From Blastococcus sp. CPCC 205250 (lineage in GTDB: Bacteria; Actinomycetota; Actinomycetes; Mycobacteriales; Geodermatophilaceae), in the NCBI RefSeq assembly GCF_019799925.1, contig NZ_JABGCG010000015.1, forward strand, positions 62,001 to 126,000: 64,000 nucleotides of DNA, written 5' to 3'. Numbering within the stretch: position 1 is the stretch's first letter; each line of letters opens with the position of its first letter. Position numbers and translations under genes: made by a program. Of this stretch, positions 35,261 to 44,598 are shown one piece after another. The notes beneath the pieces are model-generated. The model searched no databases, had not been told where the DNA came from, and worked only from the letters and a program-made list of their open reading frames with translations.

Positions 35261-35332
35261 CGCCACTCTGCCGGCGTCCTCCGGGCGGTGCCGGCGGGAT
35301 CCTCCCGGCACCGTCCGGAACCGACCGGCAGA
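35261..35332. terminator. Nested hairpins between convergent genes
   Basis: An outer inverted repeat CACTCTGCCGG (35261-35271) / CCGGCAGAGTG (35322-35332) encloses an inner one CGGTGCCGG (35283-35291) / CCGGCACCG (35302-35310), between the MFS gene and the ABC permease stop. Probably a bidirectional terminator. Confidence 0.7.
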
Positions 35333-35353
35333 GTGAGCGCCGGGTCCCCCTGG

Positions 35354-36199
35354 TCAGTCGCGGGAGCGCCGCCGGAACGCCGAGACGGCGAGCGGCGCGA
35401 AGACCGCCGTCAGCAGCAGCGACCAGCCGATCGAGACCAGGACCGGGTGCTGCAGCGGCCACGCGGCATCCGCGCCCGCGGCCGGTCCGTTCCCCCACAG
35501 CTCACGGCACGCCTGGGTGATGGCCGAGACCGGGTTCCACTCGGAGATCGTCCGCAACCAGGCCGGCATGCTCTCGGTCGGCACGAACGTGTTGGCCACG
35601 AAGGTCAGCGGGAACATGACGGTGAACATGAAGCCCTGGACGGCCTCGACGGTCCGCATCAGGGAGCCGACCCAGATGCCGAGCCAGATGAGGGCGAACC
35701 CGAACAGCAGCAGCAGCGCGAACGCGAGCACGCCGTCGACGACCCCGTTGCGCACCCGCCAGCCGATGAGCAGGCCGGTCACCGCCATGACGGCGACGCC
35801 GATGCTGGAGTGGATCAGGCTCGAGATGCTGCGCCCGACCAGCACCGCCGACCGGGGGACCGGCAGCGACTTGAACCGGTCGACGAACCCCTTCTGCAGG
35901 TCGCTGGTCAGCCCCATGGCCACGATGGCGGAGGAGAAGACCATGGTCTGCACCATGATCCCGGGGAGCAGGAACTCCTTGTAGTCGGCGCCCGGCGCCG
36001 TGATCGCCCCGCCGAAGACGTAGGCGAACAGCAGCACGAACATCACCGACTGCACGGTGACGTCGAGCAGCATCTCCGGCATGCGCCTGATGTGGACCAG
36101 GTTGCGCCAGACGATGGTCGTCGAGGCCCGCAGCAGCGACGGCGGGGAGATCTGGGGCCGGGTGGACCGGGTCCCCGGGGTGGTCTCGGTGGTGGTCAC
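35354..36199 (-). CDS. ABC-2 type transporter permease (DrrB-like)
   Basis: A 281-residue integral membrane subunit with six helices. GTG start overlaps the ATPase stop by four bases (GTGA). Features of ABC2_membrane proteins of the daunorubicin-export type: WRNLVHIRRMPEMLLDVTVQSVMFVLLFAYVFGG at the N-terminus, ADYKEFLLPGIMVQTMVFSSAIVAMGLTSDLQKGFVDRFKSLP (the conserved DxxxGxxxRFxSLP motif) in the middle, and NPVSAITQACRELWG near the C-terminus. It forms an exporter with the ATPase encoded upstream. Substrate could be a hydrophobic drug or lipid. Confidence 0.93.
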   Translation of the reverse strand: MTTTETTPGTRSTRPQISPPSLLRASTTIVWRNLVHIRRMPEMLLDVTVQSVMFVLLFAYVFGGAITAPGADYKEFLLPGIMVQTMVFSSAIVAMGLTSDLQKGFVDRFKSLPVPRSAVLVGRSISSLIHSSIGVAVMAVTGLLIGWRVRNGVVDGVLAFALLLLFGFALIWLGIWVGSLMRTVEAVQGFMFTVMFPLTFVANTFVPTESMPAWLRTISEWNPVSAITQACRELWGNGPAAGADAAWPLQHPVLVSIGWSLLLTAVFAPLAVSAFRRRSRD

Positions 36200-37179
36200 T
36201 GCGCGACTCCCTCGGTCGTCTGGTCGCTCGCGGACGACGGGTCGGCCCGGTGTCCGGTCAGGTGCAGGAAGACGTCGTCCAGGCTGGGCCGGGCCAGGCC
36301 GAGGTCGTCGAGCTCGATGCCGCTGCGCTCGAAGACAGCGGCGATCCGGGTCATGTCGCCCAGCCCGCCGGCCTGGGCCGTGAGCCGACGGCTGCCCCGC
36401 TCGACGTGCACCTCGGAGGAGTGCGACCGCATCAGCTCGGCGGCCTGGTCGAGGTCCGCCGCGGAGGTCAGGGTCACCACGACGCTGGCCTGACCGGCCC
36501 GGTCCTTGAGCTGCGTGGGTGTGCCGGCGGCGATCACCCGGCCCTTGTCGACCACGACGATCTCGTCGGCGAGGTGGTCGGCCTCCTCCAGGTACTGCGT
36601 CGTCAGCACCAGCGTGGTGCCCTCCCCGACGAGTTCGCGCAGCACCTCCCACAACCCCGATCGGCTCTGCGGGTCCAGCCCGGTGGTGGGCTCGTCGAGG
36701 AAGAGGATGGGTGGCGTCGCGAGCAGGCTCACCGCGAGGTCCAGGCGCCGGCGCATGCCCCCGGAGTAGGTCTTGGCCATCCGGTCGGCGGCGGCGGTGA
36801 GGTCGAAGCGGTCGAGGAGGTGCTCGCTGGCCTCGCGGACGTAGCTGCGGGACAGCCCGTAGAGGCCGCCGATCAGCCGGATGTTCTCCCGCCCGGTGAG
36901 CAGCTCGTCGACCGTGGCCGCCTGCCCGGTGAGGCCCATGCTGCGGCGGACGTCGTTCGGCTGCTCGCGGATGTCGAAGCCGGCCACCCGGCCGGTCCCG
37001 CTCGTCGGGACGCTCAGCGTGGTGAGCATCCGCACGAGCGTCGTCTTCCCGGCACCGTTGGGGCCGAGCAGGCCGAGGACGCTGCCCGTGGGGACGACGA
37101 AGCTGACGCCGTCGACCGCGCGGTTGTCCCCGAAGTGCTTGACGAGGTCGATCGCCTCGACGGCGGAGGAGGCGCTCAC
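36196..37179 (-). CDS. ABC transporter ATPase (DrrA-like)
   Basis: A 327-residue ATP-binding subunit, GTG start. Walker A GPNGAGKTT near residue 39, Q-loop in MGLTGQAATVDELLTGREN (usual DrrA sequence), signature YSGGMRRRLDLA, Walker B LFLDEPTTGLDPQ and H-loop region TLVLTTQYLEEADHLAD with Gln in place of the usual histidine, as in DrrA-type proteins. The C-terminal ~90 residues form the DUF4162-like extension seen in multidrug exporters. Together with the permease it makes a two-gene export operon. A palindrome lies 70 bases upstream. Confidence 0.94.
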   Translation of the reverse strand: MSASSAVEAIDLVKHFGDNRAVDGVSFVVPTGSVLGLLGPNGAGKTTLVRMLTTLSVPTSGTGRVAGFDIREQPNDVRRSMGLTGQAATVDELLTGRENIRLIGGLYGLSRSYVREASEHLLDRFDLTAAADRMAKTYSGGMRRRLDLAVSLLATPPILFLDEPTTGLDPQSRSGLWEVLRELVGEGTTLVLTTQYLEEADHLADEIVVVDKGRVIAAGTPTQLKDRAGQASVVVTLTSAADLDQAAELMRSHSSEVHVERGSRRLTAQAGGLGDMTRIAAVFERSGIELDDLGLARPSLDDVFLHLTGHRADPSSASDQTTEGVAQ

Positions 37180-37251
37180 GTCGCCGCCTCCTGCCGGGGG
37201 TCAGGGGGTCGGGATCCGCGGTCCGCTGGCAGCGACATGGGCACAGGATGG

Positions 37252-37273
37252 GCCCTCCAGTGGACTGGAGGGC
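37252..37273. promoter_or_regulatory. Perfect palindrome: operator or terminator
   Basis: Arms GCCCTCCAG (37252-37260) and CTGGAGGGC (37265-37273) around TGGA, in the 107-base gap between the GMC gene's stop and the ABC ATPase start. It could terminate the oxidoreductase operon or bind a repressor of the exporter. Confidence 0.6.
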
Positions 37274-37286
37274 AAGGGCTTTTCCC

Positions 37287-38894
37287 TCAGACCGCGGCGG
37301 CCAGGGCGGGGTCGACGCTGCGGCCGGCGATGAGGTCCGCGGCCCGCTCGGCGATCATGATCGTCGGCGCGTTGGTGTTGCCCCGCACCAGCGTCGGCAT
37401 GACCGAGGCGTCGACCACCCGCAGCCCCTCGACGCCGTGCACCCGCAGCTGGGGGTCGACGACCGAGGAGTCGTCGGTGCCCATCCGGCACGAGGACACC
37501 GGGTGGTACAGCGACTCGAGGGTGTCGCGGACCGCCTGGCGCAGCCCGCCCCGGGAGTGCACCGTGCCGCCCGGCGACCACTCCTCGGCGAGGACGGCGG
37601 CCAGCGGCCCGACCGAGGCGATCTCGCGGGCCTTCTCGACGCCGCAGACCAGGGCGTCGAGGTCCCGCTCGTCGGTGAGGTAGCCGGCGTCGACGGCCGG
37701 CGCCCACGTCGGGTCTGCCGAGCGCAGCCGCACCGACCCGCGGGAGTGCACGCGCACCAGCACCGCGGCCGCGGTGAACGCGTCGACGTCGGGGTCGACC
37801 TCCGCCTGCCGCCAGAACTTGACCGGCAGGAAGTGGTACTGCAGGTCGGGGGCGTCGAGGTCGGGCCGGGAGCGGGTGAACAGGCCGGCCTCGGCGAGGT
37901 TGGACGTGAGCGGCCCGCGGCGGGCGGCGAACCACTTCGCGTAGCCCGACGGCGACTCGGCCCGGAACAGCGAGTCGCCCGAGCGGGTGTGCCAGATGGT
38001 CGGCACGAGCGGGTGGTCCTGCAGCCCACCGCCCACACCGGGCAGGTCGTGCACCACGTCGACGCCGACCTCGCGCAGGTGCCCGCCGGGCCCGATGCCC
38101 GAGAGCATCAGCAGCTGCGGGGAGTTCACCGCGCCCCCGGCCAGCACGACCTCGGCGGCGGCGTGCGCCGTGTGCAGCTGCCCGCCGCGGCGGTACTCGA
38201 CGCCGGTGGCCCGCCCGCCGGAGACCAGCACCCGGGTGGTGAGCGCGCCGGTCAGCACGGTCAGGTTGGGCCGGCCCGTCGCCGGGTGCAGGTAGGCGTC
38301 GGCCGCCGACCATCGCCGGCCGCGCTTCTGGGTGAGCTGGTAGAGGCCTGCGCCCTCCTGCTCGGCGCCGTTGAAGTCGTCGTTGCGCGGGTGGCCGGCC
38401 GCGACCGCCGACTCGACGGCGGCCCGCGACCAGGCGTGCGGCGAGCGCGGGTCCTCCACGCGCAGCGGCCCGTCGGTGCCGTGGAAGCGGTCGGCGCCCC
38501 GCGCGTTGTCCTCCATCCGCCGGAACAGCGGCAGCACGTGCTCGTAGGACCACGACGGGTCGCCGGTCAGCTCGGCCCACTCGTCGTAGTCGGCGGCCGC
38601 GCCGCGGATGTAGATCATCGCGTTGATCGACGACGAGCCGCCGAGCAGCTTGCCCCGCGGCCAGAACAGCCGGCGACCGCCCAGGCCCGGCTGCGGCTCG
38701 GTCGAGTAGTTCCAGTCCCGCCGGGTGCGCCAGACCTTGTAGAGCGCGGCCGGCACCTGCACCTCGAGGACGTCGTCGCTGCCGCCGGCCTCCAGCAGCA
38801 GCACCCGAAGCGTCGGGTCCTCGGTCAGCCGGCCGGCGAGCGCGCAGCCCGCCGATCCGGCCCCGACGACGACGACGTCGTACTCGTCGCTCAC
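37287..38894 (-). CDS. GMC-family oxidoreductase (choline dehydrogenase-like)
   Basis: A 535-residue FAD enzyme. The N-terminal motif VVVGAGSAGCALAGRL binds FAD, WNYSTEPQPGLGGRRLFWPRGKLLGGSSSINAM carries the two GMC signature regions, GGAVNSPQLLMLSGIGP is the second prosite signature, and the catalytic His with its partner Asn are in YHPVSSCRMG and NTNAPTIM near the C-terminus. It oxidises primary alcohols to aldehydes. GTG start overlapping the ALDH stop (GTGA), so the aldehyde product would be passed to the aldehyde dehydrogenase made from the same mRNA. Choline, alkanol or polyethylene glycol-like substrates are possible. Confidence 0.93.
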   Translation of the reverse strand: MSDEYDVVVVGAGSAGCALAGRLTEDPTLRVLLLEAGGSDDVLEVQVPAALYKVWRTRRDWNYSTEPQPGLGGRRLFWPRGKLLGGSSSINAMIYIRGAAADYDEWAELTGDPSWSYEHVLPLFRRMEDNARGADRFHGTDGPLRVEDPRSPHAWSRAAVESAVAAGHPRNDDFNGAEQEGAGLYQLTQKRGRRWSAADAYLHPATGRPNLTVLTGALTTRVLVSGGRATGVEYRRGGQLHTAHAAAEVVLAGGAVNSPQLLMLSGIGPGGHLREVGVDVVHDLPGVGGGLQDHPLVPTIWHTRSGDSLFRAESPSGYAKWFAARRGPLTSNLAEAGLFTRSRPDLDAPDLQYHFLPVKFWRQAEVDPDVDAFTAAAVLVRVHSRGSVRLRSADPTWAPAVDAGYLTDERDLDALVCGVEKAREIASVGPLAAVLAEEWSPGGTVHSRGGLRQAVRDTLESLYHPVSSCRMGTDDSSVVDPQLRVHGVEGLRVVDASVMPTLVRGNTNAPTIMIAERAADLIAGRSVDPALAAAV

Positions 38895-40429
38895 CGGTGC
38901 CGCCCGTGCACGAGGCCCATGACGCGGGCGAGCGCGTCGGTGGCCTGCGCCGGCCGGCCGAAGCTCATCAGGTCCACCGGCAGGGAGAACCGCTTGCGGG
39001 TGATCGCCTTGGCGCGGGTGAACTCCTTGAGCCCGTCCTCGCCGTGGATGCGGCCGAAGCCGCTCTCGCCGACCCCGCCGAAGGGCAGCGCCGGCACCGA
39101 GGCGAAGGTCAGCACCGAGTTGATCGAGGTCATGCCGCTCTTCATCCGGCGGGCCAGGTCCATGGCCCGGGCCTTGGACCCCGAGTAGACCGAGCCGGCC
39201 AGCCCGTGCGGGTTGGCGTTGGTGCGCTCCAGCGCCTCCTCGGCGTCGCGCACCCGGGTGATGGTGATCGTCGGGCCGAACGTCTCCTCGCGCACCGCGG
39301 CGGAGTCCTCGGGGGCGTCGACGACCACGGTGGGGGAGACGTAGCGCCCGTCGACCGTGCCGCCGACCAGCACCCGGCCTCCGGAGGCGGTGGCGTCGTC
39401 CAGGTGCCGGCGCACCACGTCGGTCTGCGAGGCCATCGTCATCGGCCCGTAGGCGGCGTCGTCGTCGGAGCCCGGGCGCAGGTCGCGCGCCTTGGCGGTG
39501 ACCTCCTCGACGAACCGGTCGTAGACGGCGGAGGTGGCGTACACCCGCTCGATGCCGATGCACGTCTGCCCGGCGTTGCTCATCGCGCCCCAGACGGCGG
39601 CGTCGGCCGCGGCGGCCACGTTGGCGTCGTCGTCGACGATCATCGCGTCCTTGCCGCCGAGCTCCATGAGCACGGGCGTGAGGGTCTCGGCGCACGCGGC
39701 CATGACCTTGCGTCCCGTCGGCGCGGAGCCGGTGAAGGCCAGCTTGCCCACGCCGGCGCCGCACAGCGCGGCGCCGGTCTCGCCGAACCCGGTGACGACC
39801 TGCAGGGTGTCGACGGCGTCGGGGACGGCGGCCCGCCACGCCGCGGCCAGCCAGGCGCCGATGGCCGGCGTGTGCTCCGAGGGCTTGAAGACCACGGCGT
39901 TGCCGGCGGCCAGCGCGTAGGCGATCGAGCCCATCGGCGTGAACACCGGGTAGTTCCACGGGCCGATCACGCCGACGACGCCGAGCGGCTGGTACTCCAG
40001 GTACGCGGCGTGGTTGGCCGCCAGCATCCCGGCCGGCACGCGCCGCGGGCCGAGCACCTTGCGGGCGTGGTTGCCGGCCCAGGCGAGGTGGTCGACGGCC
40101 AGGGTGATCTCGAGGATCGCGTCGGCGTGGGTCTTGCCGTTCTCCCGGTGCACCAGGTCGGCCAGCTCGTGGATCCGCCGGGCCAGGTACCCGCGGAAGG
40201 CCGCGAGCCGGGTGCGGCGGCCGTCGTACCCGAGGTCGGCCCACGTGCCGGCGGCGGCGCGGGCGCGCGCGACGGTCTCGGCGACCGCCTCGGCGTCGTG
40301 CACGGGGAAGACACCGACGACGGCGCCGGTGGCCGGGTTCGTGGACTCGAAGGTCTGGGCGGTGGCGTGCCGGTCGACAGTCCCTGCGGTGGACGCGGTG
40401 ACGGTGTCCAGCTCATCGGCGAGCGACAT
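38891..40429 (-). CDS. Aldehyde dehydrogenase (succinic semialdehyde-type)
   Basis: A 512-residue NAD(P)-dependent aldehyde dehydrogenase. Catalytic Cys in NAGQTCIGIERVY (about residue 300), general base Glu in MELGGKDAM, NAD-binding GFGETGAALC and FTGSAPTGRKV (the usual GSTxxG with Ala-Pro). WNYP of GPWNYPVFTPMG is also conserved. Most similar in motif style to succinate-semialdehyde or medium-chain aldehyde dehydrogenases. It is the first gene of a two-gene operon with the GMC alcohol oxidase, fitting sequential alcohol to acid oxidation. ATG start. Confidence 0.94.
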   Translation of the reverse strand: MSLADELDTVTASTAGTVDRHATAQTFESTNPATGAVVGVFPVHDAEAVAETVARARAAAGTWADLGYDGRRTRLAAFRGYLARRIHELADLVHRENGKTHADAILEITLAVDHLAWAGNHARKVLGPRRVPAGMLAANHAAYLEYQPLGVVGVIGPWNYPVFTPMGSIAYALAAGNAVVFKPSEHTPAIGAWLAAAWRAAVPDAVDTLQVVTGFGETGAALCGAGVGKLAFTGSAPTGRKVMAACAETLTPVLMELGGKDAMIVDDDANVAAAADAAVWGAMSNAGQTCIGIERVYATSAVYDRFVEEVTAKARDLRPGSDDDAAYGPMTMASQTDVVRRHLDDATASGGRVLVGGTVDGRYVSPTVVVDAPEDSAAVREETFGPTITITRVRDAEEALERTNANPHGLAGSVYSGSKARAMDLARRMKSGMTSINSVLTFASVPALPFGGVGESGFGRIHGEDGLKEFTRAKAITRKRFSLPVDLMSFGRPAQATDALARVMGLVHGRHR

Positions 40430-40483
40430 GTGGTGGACGTTACCGCCGTTGTTACCGGCGCGTAGCCCCGAGCCCGGACGGGC

Positions 40484-41434
40484 TCACGACGCCGCCGGCG
40501 CGGCCTCCAGCTCCTCGCGGTCGGACTCCAGGACGTCGGCGGCGGCGACCACGATGGCCGGGTCCGGCCGCCCGACCACCGCGTCGTCCTTGCCGTCGTA
40601 CTGCGACCGGCACAGCAGGAAGCGCATCGCCTCCAGGCGCGCCCGCTTCTTGTCGTTGCTCTTGATCACCGTCCACGGCGCCCACGGGGTGTCGGTGGCG
40701 GCGAACATGGCCTCCTTGGCCGCGGTGTAGTCGTCCCAGCGGTCGAGGGAGGCCAGGTCGGTGGGGGAGAGCTTCCACTGCCGCACCGGGTCCAGCTGCC
40801 GGACGACGAAGCGGGTGCGCTGCTCGCGCCGGGAGACCGAGAACCAGAACTTGACCAGGGTGATGCCGCTGTCGACGAGCATCTTCTCGAAGTCCGGCGC
40901 CTGGCGCATGAACCGCTCGTACTGCTCCTCGGTGGCGTAGCCCATGACCCGCTCGACGCCGGCGCGGTTGTACCAGGAGCGGTCGAACAGCACGATCTCG
41001 CCGGCGGCCGGCAGGTGGGCGACGTAGCGCTGGAAGTACCACTGCGTCTGCTCGCGCTCCGACGGCTTGTCCAGGGCCACCACCCGCGCGCCGCGGGGGT
41101 TGAGGTGCTCGGTGAACCGCTTGATCGTGCCGCCCTTGCCGGCGGCGTCACGGCCCTCGAAGAGGACGACGACCTGCTGGCCGGTCTCCTTGACCCAGTT
41201 CTGGAAGCGCAGCAGCTGGATCTGCAGCCGGCGCTTCTCCCGCTCGTACTCCCCGCGGGGCAGCCGCTCCTCGTACGGGTACCCCTCCCGCCAGGTGTCG
41301 ACCCGGCGGCCGTCGGGGCCGTACAGCTCGCCGTCGTCGTCCCAGTCCTCGTCGGAGTCGACGTCGGGCAGGGACTGCAGGCGGTACTGCGACAGGTCGA
41401 TGGCCGAGGCGAGGGACGGGGCGCTGGCGGTCAC
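40484..41434 (-). CDS. ppk2: Polyphosphate kinase 2 (PPK2)
   Basis: A 316-residue cytoplasmic kinase that uses polyphosphate to phosphorylate nucleoside diphosphates (or makes polyphosphate). Walker A FEGRDAAGKGGTIKRF and Walker B EIVLFDRSWYNRAGVERVMGY are intact, and VALDKPSEREQTQWYFQRYVAHLPAAGE is the class I lid region. The GTG start was preferred over longer in-frame starts because residues further upstream are low complexity and the family begins near here. Nearest neighbour is the divergent sacsin-like gene 73 bases away. A role in phosphate storage or stress energy supply is expected. Confidence 0.93.
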   Translation of the reverse strand: MTASAPSLASAIDLSQYRLQSLPDVDSDEDWDDDGELYGPDGRRVDTWREGYPYEERLPRGEYEREKRRLQIQLLRFQNWVKETGQQVVVLFEGRDAAGKGGTIKRFTEHLNPRGARVVALDKPSEREQTQWYFQRYVAHLPAAGEIVLFDRSWYNRAGVERVMGYATEEQYERFMRQAPDFEKMLVDSGITLVKFWFSVSRREQRTRFVVRQLDPVRQWKLSPTDLASLDRWDDYTAAKEAMFAATDTPWAPWTVIKSNDKKRARLEAMRFLLCRSQYDGKDDAVVGRPDPAIVVAAADVLESDREELEAAPAAS

Positions 41435-41507
41435 CCCGGCGCAGTACCCCGTCGTGCACGCCGGGCACGCACGGGGGCGCCCGGTATCGCGCTGCCATGC
41501 TGGCGCC

Positions 41508-44500
41508 GTGGCCGAGACGCGCACGCCCGACCCGTTCGGCTCGGCGCAGGTGCGCGAGCGGGTGCTCGCCACCTGGTCGGCCTCCCCGGCGCGGTTCCGC
41601 GAGGACGCCAACGCCGAGGAGGACCTGGTCCGCGGCGGCTACCGCGACCGGCTGCTGGTCGAGCTGGCGCAGAACGCCGCCGACGCCGCGGTGCGGGGCG
41701 GGGTCCCCGGCCGGCTGCGCCTGGAGCTCACCACCGGCGACGCGGAGGTGCTGCGCGCGGCGAACACCGGGGCGCCGCTGGACGCCGCCGGGGTGGAGGG
41801 GCTGGCCACCCTGCGGGCCTCGGCCAAGCGCGACGACGCCGACAGCGTCGGCCGCTTCGGCGTCGGCTTCGCCGCGGTGCTCGCGGTGTCCGACGAGCCG
41901 GCCGTGGTCTCGACGTCGGGCGGGCTGCGGTTCAGCGCGGCGCGGACCCGCGCGGAGGTCTCCGCGGTCCCGGTGCTGGCCGGGGAGGTGGCCCGGCGCG
42001 ACGGCGGGGTGCCGGTGCTGCGGCTGCCCTGGCCGGCCGACGGGGACCCGCCGGAGGGGTACGCGACCGAGGTCGTGCTCCCGCTGCGGGCCGGCGCGCG
42101 GTCGGCCGTGCGCGCGGCCCTGGACGGCCTGAGCGCCGAGCTGCTGCTCGCGCTGCCCGGGCTGACCGAGGTCGAGGTCACCGTCGACGGCGCCGTCCGG
42201 GTGCTGGGCTGCGCGCGGGACGGGCACACCGCCCGGCTCACCGACGGCGCGCGGACGACGACGTGGCGGCTGGCCGAGCGCTCCGGTGAGCTGCCCGCGG
42301 AGCTGCTGGCCGAGCGGGCGGTCGAGGAGCGCGCCCGGCGGTGGTTCACCGTCACCTGGGCGGTGCCGCTGGACGACGACGGCCGCCCGGTCCCGCTGCC
42401 CCTGCCGCAGGCCGTGCACGCGCCGACGCCCAGCGACGAGCCGCTGTCGCTGCCGGCCCGGCTGCTGGCGCCCCTCCCGCTGGGCCCGGACCGGCGGCAC
42501 GTGCTGCCCGGCCCGGTGACCGACGCGCTGGTCGCCGCGGCCGCCGACGCCTACACCGACCTGGTGGCCGCGCTGGCGGCACCGCCGGACGCCGACCCGG
42601 CGGTGCTGGCGCTCGTGCCGCGGGTCGGGCTGGCCGCCGCCGCGCTCGACGCCGCGCTGGGCACGGCGGTCCTCGACCGTCTGCGCGGGGCCGCCTGGCT
42701 GCCGGTCGCCGGGCACGCCGGCACCCGGCAGCCGCCCGGCCGCGCCGCGGCGCTGGCCGAGCCGGAGCCCGCGCGGGTGACGGCACTAGTCGACGTCGTC
42801 CCCGGGCTGCTGCCCGAGGAGTGGTCCCGCCGGTCGTCCGCGCCGGCGCTGGCCGCGCTGGGCGTGCGCCGCGTGGGCACGGCCGAGGTGGTCGAGGCGG
42901 TGACGGGGGTCGACCGCCCGGCCGGCTGGTGGGCGCAGCTGTACGCCGCGCTCGACGGCGTGCCGGCCGAGGAGCTCGGTGCCCTGCCGGTGCCGCTCGC
43001 CGACGGCCGGACCGCGCCGGGTCCCGCGGGGGTGCTGCTGCCCGAACCGGGCCTGCCGGTGGCGGACCTGGGACCGCTGCGGCTGCGGCTGGCCGACCCC
43101 GCGGCCGCCGGTCCGGCCCCCGCCCGCCGGCTGCTCGAGCGGCTGGGCGCCCGACCGGCCACCGCCGCCTCGGTGCTGGCCGACCCCGCGGTGCGGGCCG
43201 CCGTCGAGGAGTCGGTCGACGCGGTGGAGGACGGGACCGAGGAGGACCCGGGCGCGCTGGCCGACGCGGTGCTGGCCCTGGTGGCCGCCGCGGGGCCCGC
43301 CCCGGGGGAGCTGCCGTGGCTGGCCGAGCTGGCGCTGCCCGACGCGGCCGGGGGCTGGGCGCCGGCCGGGGAGCTGCTGCTCCCGGGCTCGCGGTTCGCC
43401 GACGTGCTCGCCGACGGCGCGCTGGGGGTGCTGGACCCGGCGACGGCGGCCGCGCACGACCCGGCCGTGCTGCGTGCCGCCGGCGTGCTCGACTCCTTCG
43501 CCGTCGTCTCCGCCGACGACCCGGAGGACCTCGACGTCGACGCGGCGGGGGACTGGGCCGACGCCGTCCTCGACCGGCTGCCGCCCGGGGCGCCGCCGCC
43601 GGTCTGGCCGCCGGTGACCGCCGTCCGGGACCTGGAGCTGGTCACCGACTGGGCCCGCGCGCTGCCGATGCTGGCCGCCCTGCCGGGAGCGGCCCGGACC
43701 GACGTGCGGCTCGGGGACACCGCCGTGCCGGGTTACCTGCGGTGGTGGCTGCGCGGCCGGCCGGTGCTCGACGGGCGGCGCCCCGGCCGGCTGCGGGCGC
43801 CGGACGGCGCGGAGTTACAGGGACTGTACGAAGCCGCGCAGGCGCCGCCGGAGGTGCTGGCCCTGCTCGCGCCGCCGGCCACGGTCGACGACGTGCTGGC
43901 CGACCCGGACGCCGCGGTCGAGCTGCTGGACCGGCTCGGGGACCCGGCCCGCGCGGTGCGCGCCGACGTCCTCCGCACGGTGTACGCGCGCCTGGCGACC
44001 GCGCTGGACGGGCTGGACGTCGCGCCGCCGGCCCGGGTGCGGGTGGCGCCGGACCGCGTGGCCGACCCCGAGCGGGAGCGGGTGCTGGTCCTGGACGTGC
44101 CGTGGCTGTACCCGCTGGTCGACGGCGTCGTCGTCCCCGCCGGGGGCGCCCCCGGACCGGTCGCCGACCTGCTCGACCTGCCGCTGGCCGGGGAGGAGGT
44201 CCGGGCGACCGTCGACGGCCGGCCCGACCGCGTCCTGCGCTGGGCGGACCTGCCGGGCGCGACGCTGGCGGCGGCCCGGCTGGGGGTGCCGGAGCTAGCC
44301 GGCGAGGTCGCGGTGCACGACCGGCTGACCGCCGGCGGCCGGCCGGTGCCGTGGTGGCCGGGGGAGGCCCGCGACCGCGTCGACGGCAGCCCGGCCGCCC
44401 TCGGCCGGGCGCTCGCGTGGCGTGCCGGGGCGTGGCCGCTGCGCCAGGCGCTGGCCGAGGCGTTCGCCGGACCCGACCGGGCTGCGGCGCTGGCCGCGGA

Positions 44501-44519
44501 GGACGGCGTCGGGGCCTGA
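41508..44519 (+). CDS. Sacsin N-terminal/Hsp90-like GHKL ATPase, large protein
   Basis: A 1003-residue protein, GTG start. The N-terminal domain has the Hsp90-type ATP site: Glu52, Asn56 and Asp59 in LLVELAQNAADA and the G2 loop DSVGRFGVGFAAVLAVSDEP at 112-131. The segment RARFREDANAEEDLVRGGYRDRL upstream is typical of the sacsin-like bacterial family. The remaining ~800 residues are Ala/Leu/Asp/Pro-rich with recurrent PLPLADGR/LPEPGLPVADLGPL blocks, suggesting repeated domains. It has no signal peptide and stands alone, ending at a clear terminator. Function is unknown; a chaperone-like or assembly role is inferred from the fold. Confidence 0.85.
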   Translation: MAETRTPDPFGSAQVRERVLATWSASPARFREDANAEEDLVRGGYRDRLLVELAQNAADAAVRGGVPGRLRLELTTGDAEVLRAANTGAPLDAAGVEGLATLRASAKRDDADSVGRFGVGFAAVLAVSDEPAVVSTSGGLRFSAARTRAEVSAVPVLAGEVARRDGGVPVLRLPWPADGDPPEGYATEVVLPLRAGARSAVRAALDGLSAELLLALPGLTEVEVTVDGAVRVLGCARDGHTARLTDGARTTTWRLAERSGELPAELLAERAVEERARRWFTVTWAVPLDDDGRPVPLPLPQAVHAPTPSDEPLSLPARLLAPLPLGPDRRHVLPGPVTDALVAAAADAYTDLVAALAAPPDADPAVLALVPRVGLAAAALDAALGTAVLDRLRGAAWLPVAGHAGTRQPPGRAAALAEPEPARVTALVDVVPGLLPEEWSRRSSAPALAALGVRRVGTAEVVEAVTGVDRPAGWWAQLYAALDGVPAEELGALPVPLADGRTAPGPAGVLLPEPGLPVADLGPLRLRLADPAAAGPAPARRLLERLGARPATAASVLADPAVRAAVEESVDAVEDGTEEDPGALADAVLALVAAAGPAPGELPWLAELALPDAAGGWAPAGELLLPGSRFADVLADGALGVLDPATAAAHDPAVLRAAGVLDSFAVVSADDPEDLDVDAAGDWADAVLDRLPPGAPPPVWPPVTAVRDLELVTDWARALPMLAALPGAARTDVRLGDTAVPGYLRWWLRGRPVLDGRRPGRLRAPDGAELQGLYEAAQAPPEVLALLAPPATVDDVLADPDAAVELLDRLGDPARAVRADVLRTVYARLATALDGLDVAPPARVRVAPDRVADPERERVLVLDVPWLYPLVDGVVVPAGGAPGPVADLLDLPLAGEEVRATVDGRPDRVLRWADLPGATLAAARLGVPELAGEVAVHDRLTAGGRPVPWWPGEARDRVDGSPAALGRALAWRAGAWPLRQALAEAFAGPDRAAALAAEDGVGA

Positions 44520-44526
44520 GCCGCGA

Positions 44527-44557
44527 GCACCCCGCCGGCGCGGAGCCGGCGGGGTGC
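44527..44557. terminator. Terminator hairpin between convergent genes
   Basis: GCACCCCGCCGGC (44527-44539) pairs with GCCGGCGGGGTGC (44545-44557) across GCGGA, right after the sacsin-like TGA and before the stop of the minus-strand gene. Confidence 0.85.
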
Positions 44558-44598
44558 GGGGACGCGGTCAGCGGGTCGGTGGCGGGTGGGTGGCGGGT

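Noticed and set aside
41497..42132. ATG-initiated frame at the start of the sacsin-like gene
   Set aside because: Its translation is Arg/Pro/Ser-rich and in a different frame from the GHKL motifs, which begin at the GTG 11 bases downstream.
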